The position numbers and the translations under genes are program-made. A DNA stretch of 64,000 bases, from the NCBI GenBank assembly GCA_963745865.1, contig CAVUYZ010000005.1, positions 124,001 through 188,000 on the forward strand, written 5' to 3'. This stretch comes from JAHEDH01 sp963745865 (GTDB lineage Bacteria; Actinomycetota; Acidimicrobiia; Spongiisociales; ZC4RG35). This document shows positions 59,387 through 64,000 of this stretch, piece by piece; position 1 is the stretch's first letter; every line of letters begins with the position of its first letter. The notes beneath the pieces were generated by a model. The model was given only the letters and a program-made list of their open reading frames with translations. It searched no databases and was not told where the DNA came from.

Positions 59387-59932
59387 TCAGCCTGGTTCCG
59401 GCTGGTTGAGGGCCTGGAGTTCGGCGAGTTGCTCGGTGGCCTTCTCTTCCCCTTGTACTCGCACTGTCGGTACCCCGTTCTGGAAGATCTCGTACCAACC
59501 TCCCCCTGAGGGGTAGACGCCAGTCCTCCGCGCCTTTTGAGCCTTCGGATCGAGTTCAGCGAAGGACTCGAGCAGCTCGCCGGCTCGGGCTGCGGCAGTC
59601 GTTTCACCTTGTACCCGGTCAACGATCACGCCGTCGACATCGACGTCGTACCATCCGCCGGCTCGATGCGTGTACGAGATCACTGGATCGTCTATCTCAA
59701 TGCCCGAGGGAGCCTCGAGGAGATCGGCAAGCGGTCGAATGCCAGCTCTCGTCGCCTTTTCTCCGCGCTTGGTGGCTTTGACGAAGGATCGATGGTCTTT
59801 GTTCTTCGCGGCTTTCACCAACACATCGACACCGGCGTGAACGACGTCATCGAAACTGACATCGGCCTTGTCAATGATCTTGTGCATCCGCTTGGCGAGT
59901 TTCTTGGTCTTCTTCTTCTTCTTCTTACCCAC
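59387..59932 (-). CDS. basic protein with two internal repeats
   Basis: 181 residues. A highly basic N-terminus (VGKKKKKKTKKLAKRMHKII) is followed by a helical part and two tandem copies of a roughly 45-residue module: GGWYDVDVDGVIVDRVQGET with TAAARAGELLESF, and GGGWYEIFQNGVPTVRVQGE with EKATEQLAELQAL. The repeat pattern W-Y-[DE]-[VI]...R-V-Q-G-E suggests a small beta-alpha domain. The GTG start has GGAG upstream. No function recognised; nucleic-acid binding is possible from the lysine run. Confidence 0.65.
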   Translation of the reverse strand: MGKKKKKKTKKLAKRMHKIIDKADVSFDDVVHAGVDVLVKAAKNKDHRSFVKATKRGEKATRAGIRPLADLLEAPSGIEIDDPVISYTHRAGGWYDVDVDGVIVDRVQGETTAAARAGELLESFAELDPKAQKARRTGVYPSGGGWYEIFQNGVPTVRVQGEEKATEQLAELQALNQPEPG

Positions 59933-60187
59933 GCTGACTCCGTTCGATCTCTTCTTGGATTACCCGAGTTCGGCGGGCACAAACTTCGAGGTGATCGCTC
60001 AGTTCCGACTTGCGAGTTGGTGCACGCACGGGAGCGCTCGCCCGGAGTGCTCTCACGGGAGCGTTTCAGCGTCTCCGGATGCGACCCGATCCGGTGGTGC
60101 CCTAACCAGATCCGGGCAACCCGCGCCATGCGTAACCTAGAGATGTCGTGTCGCCATCACTACTCCGGCAACCGAACATATGTGGGT

Positions 60188-60527
60188 CTACCCGGCGGCA
60201 TTGCTCGTCTCGCTGCCAAGAGTGCCGAAACCGGTGCCGGACCGGTAGTGCCTGGTCACACGTATCGGATATGGCTGATATCGATCTCGAACCGTCAGCG
60301 CGGGCGACATGGGCGACATGTCGGTGATCGACTCGCCGCCACGGGCGTTGGCGAGACGGGCGCTGCGGACAGAGGCGTCGATCTCGACGAGCTCTCCGAG
60401 GTGGTTGATGCCTAGTCAACCCGCCGGCGTTCGTCACGGCGTTGACCCAGGCGACGCGGATCCATCGCGAGGTCGACTGTGCGCCTCCCTCGAAGTCGAT
60501 GAGTTCACTCCCGTTTGTCGGCGACAT
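60188..60527 (-). CDS. possible small hypothetical protein, frame-broken
   Basis: The first frame begins MSPTNGSELIDFEGGAQSTS and reads protein-like through WIRVAWVNAVTNAGG. Another frame then gives GINHLGELVEIDASVRSARL, ANARGGESITDMSPMSPALT and a stop at 60188. Together about 112 residues if one indel near 60417 is accepted. Neither part matches a family I know. The evidence is only protein-like composition and good junction, so this is tentative. Confidence 0.3.
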
Positions 60528-60584
60528 TGGCAGGCTGGGCCAACAGCACCGCGAGTGGATGCGAGCTCTTGGGCGTCGACGGGC

Positions 60585-61883
60585 TCAGATCAGTGGACTG
60601 AACGGGCGAGGGCCCGCTGCGGTGCCGATGTCGAGATATCGACTGAGTTCGCGCTGAATCTCGTCGACGACGTCACCGGCGTCGATAGCCAGACCCTGGT
60701 CGGCAACAACACCTACGGTCACTGAGCCCGCATAGCTGAGCAGGCTGATCCCTAGACCGAGACGGGCCGCCTGCGGCACCCAGAACATGATGCGGTCGAC
60801 CCGGTGTCCGCCCAGGGAGATGTGCTCGTCGGGACCGGGCACGTTCGTCAGCACGAGTGAGACCTTGGTGCCGAAGAACTTCACGATCAGTGACTCGACG
60901 GCCTCGGAGCTGATACCGGCTAGGCCCAGAATCGTGTAGGCGGCTGCCGCCTCGGGGCGGCGCTTGATCTGCGTCATCCGCTCCCGCACCCGATCGAGCC
61001 GCCGAAGCGGGTTGGGCTGTGAGACGGGGAGGGCGGGTAGCACGAGACCGAACCTGTTCCCGAGTGGACGGCCGACCTCTGGCGGTCGCAGGTTGAAGGG
61101 AACCATTGCGCGAATCTCGCGATGCACCTTTCGGCCGGTCTTCGCTAGCACGTCCGAAATCGCGCCGCTGACCGATGCCAGGAGCACGTCGTTGACGGTC
61201 GCTCCGAGATGGCGACTGGCTGTAGATATCGCTTCGAGGTCGTGGAGATCGCTCCATGCGACGTCCTTGATGCCGCTGAGATCGCTCTTGAGGGCGGACC
61301 GAGGGTCTGGTGGGAGCGCCGCCAGACGGAACGCCGCACCCAAGAGCCTGAAGGGTTGGGAGATTCGCGTCCAGAGTCGCGCGACTGGTGACCGTTGCGA
61401 CGGAATACGTGGTCGACGCAGATCCGCAGCCTCCACATCGTCGGCCATCGTCAGCAATATCTGGAGCAGCGCGATGCCGTCTGCTATGGCGTGGTGCAGC
61501 TTGACGAGCAGCGCCGTTCCGCCGGCGTAGGCGGGAACCACGAGTATCTCCCACAATGGTCGATCTGGATTCAGGGGTTCGACCATGAAGGACGCGACCC
61601 TGTCCGCAAACAGCTTCTCGTCCGCCGGCGTTTGGATGACCCGCACATGGTGCGTGATGTCGAAATCCAAGTCACGTTCCCATACGGGACGAGCGGCGGA
61701 GCGGTCGACCCGCTGGATGAATCGCTCATGGATCAGGAGCCGCTCGCCGAGCAACTCGCGAAGTGAAGTTGGATCCAAATGTCCGTCTAGTTGGAGCACT
61801 CCGACGATCACCATCGGTGATTCTGGGGTATCCATACGTAGCCAGGCAGAGTCGGCTCCGCTGAACGTCTCGCGGGACGTCAT
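60585..61883 (-). CDS. wax ester synthase/diacylglycerol acyltransferase (WS/DGAT)
   Basis: 432 residues, frame intact. The acyl-transfer motif is LLVKLHHAIADGIALLQILL (HHxxxDG with the catalytic His). Other landmarks are the N-terminal SGADSAWLRMDTPESPMVIV, NDVLLASVSGAISDVLA and VSLVLTNVPGPDEHISLGG (the NVPGP motif) and a C-terminal LGISLLSYAGSVTVGVVADQ. It makes wax esters or triacylglycerol from acyl-CoA at the membrane or lipid-body surface. Typical of actinobacteria that store neutral lipid. Single gene with no lipid-related neighbour. Confidence 0.93.
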   Translation of the reverse strand: MTSRETFSGADSAWLRMDTPESPMVIVGVLQLDGHLDPTSLRELLGERLLIHERFIQRVDRSAARPVWERDLDFDITHHVRVIQTPADEKLFADRVASFMVEPLNPDRPLWEILVVPAYAGGTALLVKLHHAIADGIALLQILLTMADDVEAADLRRPRIPSQRSPVARLWTRISQPFRLLGAAFRLAALPPDPRSALKSDLSGIKDVAWSDLHDLEAISTASRHLGATVNDVLLASVSGAISDVLAKTGRKVHREIRAMVPFNLRPPEVGRPLGNRFGLVLPALPVSQPNPLRRLDRVRERMTQIKRRPEAAAAYTILGLAGISSEAVESLIVKFFGTKVSLVLTNVPGPDEHISLGGHRVDRIMFWVPQAARLGLGISLLSYAGSVTVGVVADQGLAIDAGDVVDEIQRELSRYLDIGTAAGPRPFSPLI

Positions 61884-61919
61884 ACGATCGGCCCAGAGGC
61901 AACGGGATCAGAACCCATC

Positions 61920-62108
61920 TCAGCTATCCGACCCCGCCTCACCCCTCCCATAGAGCGTGTTCCACCCATTGAGCGTGTGGGATTCGTCGTGCTTGGGGCA
62001 CGGCGGAAGCGACTGCGTCGAGGAGATCTGCAGACCTTCTCCACAATCCGCACATGCGAAGGCGCCGCCGCTCACATTTGCTCCATACGGAATCAGTTCG
62101 TCGTTCAT
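61920..62108 (-). CDS. small zinc-ribbon protein
   Basis: 62 residues. It starts MNDELIPYGANVSGGAFACA; the metal-binding pattern is CADCGEGLQ then LPPCPKHDESH, that is C-x2-C and C-x2-H. Similar tiny zinc ribbons with a LPPCPKC end are known as putative regulators. ATG 62108 with AGGAGG upstream is chosen over 62177. Replacement of the last Cys by His is a mild oddity. Confidence 0.65.
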   Translation of the reverse strand: MNDELIPYGANVSGGAFACADCGEGLQISSTQSLPPCPKHDESHTLNGWNTLYGRGEAGSDS

Positions 62109-62237
62109 TGTGCTCCTCCTTCGGGTCCACGGTGATGTCCGCTGTTCACATGTTGTACCCGAGGTTCGATGGGCCAAACGGGGGCATCCATAGAAACTCG
62201 GGAGAGCGCCCGATCCCGAGACGCAAACGCGGCTTCC

Positions 62238-62582
62238 CTACACCGGACCTGACGGACTGAAACGCGGCATCGCCAGCTTGCGCAGATCGATCCCCGACAT
62301 CCACCTCGAGATCGCCGACACGATCGTCGAAGCGACAAGATCTGTCGGGCGTTTCTCTGCTTGAGAGTGAAGCCCGGGCCGGCACAGGGCTTCCACAATG
62401 TATGACACCACATCGGAAGCTATGCCATGAGATTCTCGAGGAACATCGCTTGCTGTCGTGACCGCAACTAAACCTTCTGGAAGATCCAGGATGATCCTCG
62501 CGACATAGTTTGTTCCGCCGATGGATTGGGCATAGGTATGCAATCGGGCATAGGTACGTATAGGTATGACAGACATGCACAT
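62238..62582 (-). CDS. possible hypothetical protein
   Basis: 114-residue frame starting MCMSVIPIRTYARLHTYAQS. The C-terminal half (LDLPEGLVAVTTASDVPRES, IASDVVSYIVEALCRPGLH) has a protein-like pattern, but there is no ribosome-binding site of quality and no family match. Its first bases overlap the plus-strand zinc-ribbon frame by 17 bases. Could be a chance frame. Confidence 0.25.
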   Translation of the reverse strand: MCMSVIPIRTYARLHTYAQSIGGTNYVARIILDLPEGLVAVTTASDVPRESHGIASDVVSYIVEALCRPGLHSQAEKRPTDLVASTIVSAISRWMSGIDLRKLAMPRFSPSGPV

Positions 62583-62763
62583 GGGTAACACGGAGAGAGT
62601 GGCGGAATTCGAAGGCCGGTGCGCTCGTTGCGGGGGCAGCACAACTGAGCGCACCGGTCCCGGCCACACATGCGGCCGTTGTGTCGCCGAAGCCCTTCAA
62701 CACGCGATTGACGCCCTCAGCTTCCGCCGTAGCCTGACGTCCAAATGGAACCTGAATGCCTGA
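62566..62763 (+). CDS. possible small zinc-ribbon protein
   Basis: 65 residues beginning MTDMHMGNTERVAEFEGRCA. Two C-x2-C pairs (GRCARCGGSTTERTG and GHTCGRCVAEALQHAID) suggest a treble-clef or ribbon zinc site followed by one helix. Three copies of an ATAGGTA-type repeat lie just upstream (62531-62567). There is no classical ribosome-binding site. Plausible but not certain. Confidence 0.42.
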   Translation: MTDMHMGNTERVAEFEGRCARCGGSTTERTGPGHTCGRCVAEALQHAIDALSFRRSLTSKWNLNA

Positions 62764-62815
62764 GCCGGGGCCTCGGGAAGGCGGGCATGTCTCGCTGGGC
62801 TTGTAACGCCGTGTG

Positions 62816-63588
62816 ATGTCTTCGCAGGGGAGCCTGGTCGTGGCGCTGGCGATAAGCGTCACCCTCGCAATTGTGCATGGCAACGCCGACATGATGGACC
62901 GTTTGCGCTGGGTTCGCCCGGTTGTGATCAGTTCCTTCGCCGGTGGCATCAGCGTGGCGTAGGTGTTCTGCATCTTCTCCCCGAATTGTCCGATCGCAGC
63001 GGGGGTGTTGCAGAGGCCCTCAATGAGCAGTTCGCACTCACACCGCTGGTTGACCTCGGAGTCTTCGCAGTGGCACTTGCCGGCTTCACCACCTTCTACG
63101 GTCTCGACCTCCTCGCCGCAGGGAAAGATCGGGGCGACGCTGCTGGCGAAGCGTCATCACCGGTAATGTTCTGGACTCACCTGGCAGCGTTCGGCGTCCA
63201 CAACGCGACGATCACGTACACGATGCCGCTTCGAAATCGAACCGGGCTTTCGTTCGCAGCATCGTTCGCAGCATTGTTCAGTGTTGCGAGGCGCTTCACT
63301 TTGTTCTCACCGATCGACAACTCCGGGAGCATCACCCCGATCGTTCCATCGCGCTGGGCGTGCGCTCCTTGCGGCATCGTTGCTCGTTTGGTGGGTCTTG
63401 GCGGTCATGGCCGCTCCGAGTCGAACGCTCGTAGTTTCTGTTCTGAGCGCTTTCCTGAGCGGCTCCAATTTTTTCCACGTCTTTAGAGAGGAACTCCCCG
63501 CCGGACGATCGTCGAGCTTTCGAGCGTTCTTGGCCGGGTGGGCGTGTACTCAGTTCTCCTTGCGGCCCTCACTGCGTTCGCGGAATGA
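62816..63588 (+). pseudogene. decayed or error-ridden ZIP-like membrane protein
   Basis: Frames joined across breaks give a membrane protein of about 255 residues: MSSQGSLVVALAISVTLAIV, RWVRPVVISSFAGGISVA, then an in-frame TAG at 62958-62960 followed by VFCIFSP. A frame change near 62983 gives ELSDRSGGVAEALNEQFALT and FTTFYGLDLLAAGKDRGDA, FWTHLAAFGVHNATITYTMP. More changes give LLAASLLVWWVLAVMAAPSR, HVFREELPAGRSSSFRAFLA and VYSVLLAALTAFAE. This matches, from memory, a family of ZIP-like membrane proteins (AGGxSVAYVF..LxPEL, NxxREHH, EELPxxRxSxF). One stop and at least three shifts. A pseudogene or a poor-quality stretch. Confidence 0.6.
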
Positions 63589-63910
63589 TCCCCGGCACCG
63601 CGGACAGCAGCGCGCGCGACTGAGTTGACTGAGTTGTTCGTGGACGCATGACATCCGATGACCGCCAAGACTCATCGACTTCGCCTCATCGACTTCCCGG
63701 TACCGCCCCGGTCGAAACATGGGTCGCGGATTGAATTCGCGGCCAACGGGTATGAAACCGGACAGGGAACGGTTTCAACTGTGGAGCTACTCGTCCCCGA
63801 CGGGCCGCAGGCAGATGGGCCGTCGCGGGCAATCTACGAGACGGCAGCGATGGCATCGCCCTATCGCTCGTCGACCGTCCTGACTGGCCCAACGATTCGA
63901 GAGGACAATC
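63589..63910. other. stretch before the GH13 gene, no convincing gene
   Basis: A frame at about 63649-63732 plus and another from 63722 (IEFAANGYETGQGTVSTVEL) read as protein-like pieces but do not join cleanly, have no ribosome-binding site and no family I recognise. Confidence 0.35.
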
Positions 63911-64000
63911 ATGAGCTATCAACAGGTCGATCACGACCAGTACGACCTCTGGTGGAAGACCGCGGTGATCTACTGCCTCGACGTGGAGATGTACCTGGAC
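63911..64000 (+). CDS. GH13 alpha-amylase-family enzyme, N-terminal fragment at the window edge
   Basis: The window ends after 30 codons: MSYQQVDHDQYDLWWKTAVI then YCLDVEMYLD. This W-W-K-x-A-V-I-Y-x-L-D-V opening is characteristic of trehalose synthase/alpha-glucosidase-like GH13 enzymes, where the catalytic barrel starts immediately. GAGGACA precedes the ATG. The rest lies outside the window, so substrate (maltose, trehalose or another alpha-glucoside) cannot be judged. Confidence 0.7.
   Translation, partial: MSYQQVDHDQYDLWWKTAVIYCLDVEMYLD

Noticed and set aside
59815..60140. Short frames on both strands upstream of the lysine-rich gene
   Set aside because: No motifs or ribosome-binding sites; the plus-strand phenylalanine run is only the antisense of the lysine codons.

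Overview
The window is high-GC actinobacterial-type DNA. A WhiB protein, a DUF2342 metalloprotease-like protein, a UPF0182 membrane protein, a WS/DGAT acyltransferase, a BTAD regulator and a DivIVA-domain protein all point to Actinomycetota. An Acidimicrobiia-like lineage is my best guess, but no 16S or ribosomal gene is present to prove it. Many conserved chromosomal genes carry one or more reading-frame breaks (about 30 in all), while the block from about 41 to 52.5 kb is almost free of them. I annotate broken genes as single loci and give the approximate break points. Sequencing or assembly indels are the simplest explanation, but real decay cannot be excluded for individual genes.

Layout. 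0-5 kb: the end of nadB and nadC (NAD synthesis) converge on an exporter/HTH-regulator operon whose promoter holds two tandem operators; then mdh and an HU protein with a strong terminator. 5-17.9 kb, minus strand: an SCP2 protein and an unusual run of TadE/TadG-like pseudopilin genes (four TadG, five TadE) behind a GAF-type histidine kinase. No secretion ATPase, prepilin peptidase or major pilin is present. 17.9-25.3 kb: sdhCAB, whiB, a membrane-anchored hypothetical protein, tatA, an AhpE-like peroxiredoxin, a DUF2342 protein and moaE. 25.4-33.7 kb: an acyl-CoA ligase leading into a complete Liv-type ABC importer (livH, livM, substrate-binding protein, livF, livG), with an array of palindromic repeats between livF and livG; then bioY. 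33.8-40.8 kb: a PDZ/Lon-like protease, a DivIVA protein with a phage-head-protein-like cysteine tail, UPF0182, a ferredoxin and a peroxiredoxin-like protein without a catalytic cysteine.

40.9-47.6 kb: an initiator tRNA gene whose 3' 33 bp recur exactly 6.7 kb downstream. This is the signature of an integrated element. It carries an IS481-type insertion, a secreted protein, a NarL-type two-component system, a lipoprotein and an AhpD-like protein, but no recognisable integrase. 47.9-56.5 kb: an HD-GYP/LuxR regulator, a flavin monooxygenase and a signalling protein of roughly 1,870 residues (BTAD, class III cyclase, degenerate kinase, STAND NTPase, membrane segment, WD40). 56.8-64 kb: secreted, lipo- and zinc-ribbon proteins, a WS/DGAT acyltransferase, a decayed ZIP-like membrane protein and the start of a GH13 enzyme, separated by stretches with no convincing gene.

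The strongest candidates for something new are the tRNA-bounded island, the TadE/TadG array with its kinase, the DivIVA/Mu-F-like fusion, the giant BTAD-cyclase-STAND protein, and a repeat family whose two hairpins keep pairing through compensatory changes.
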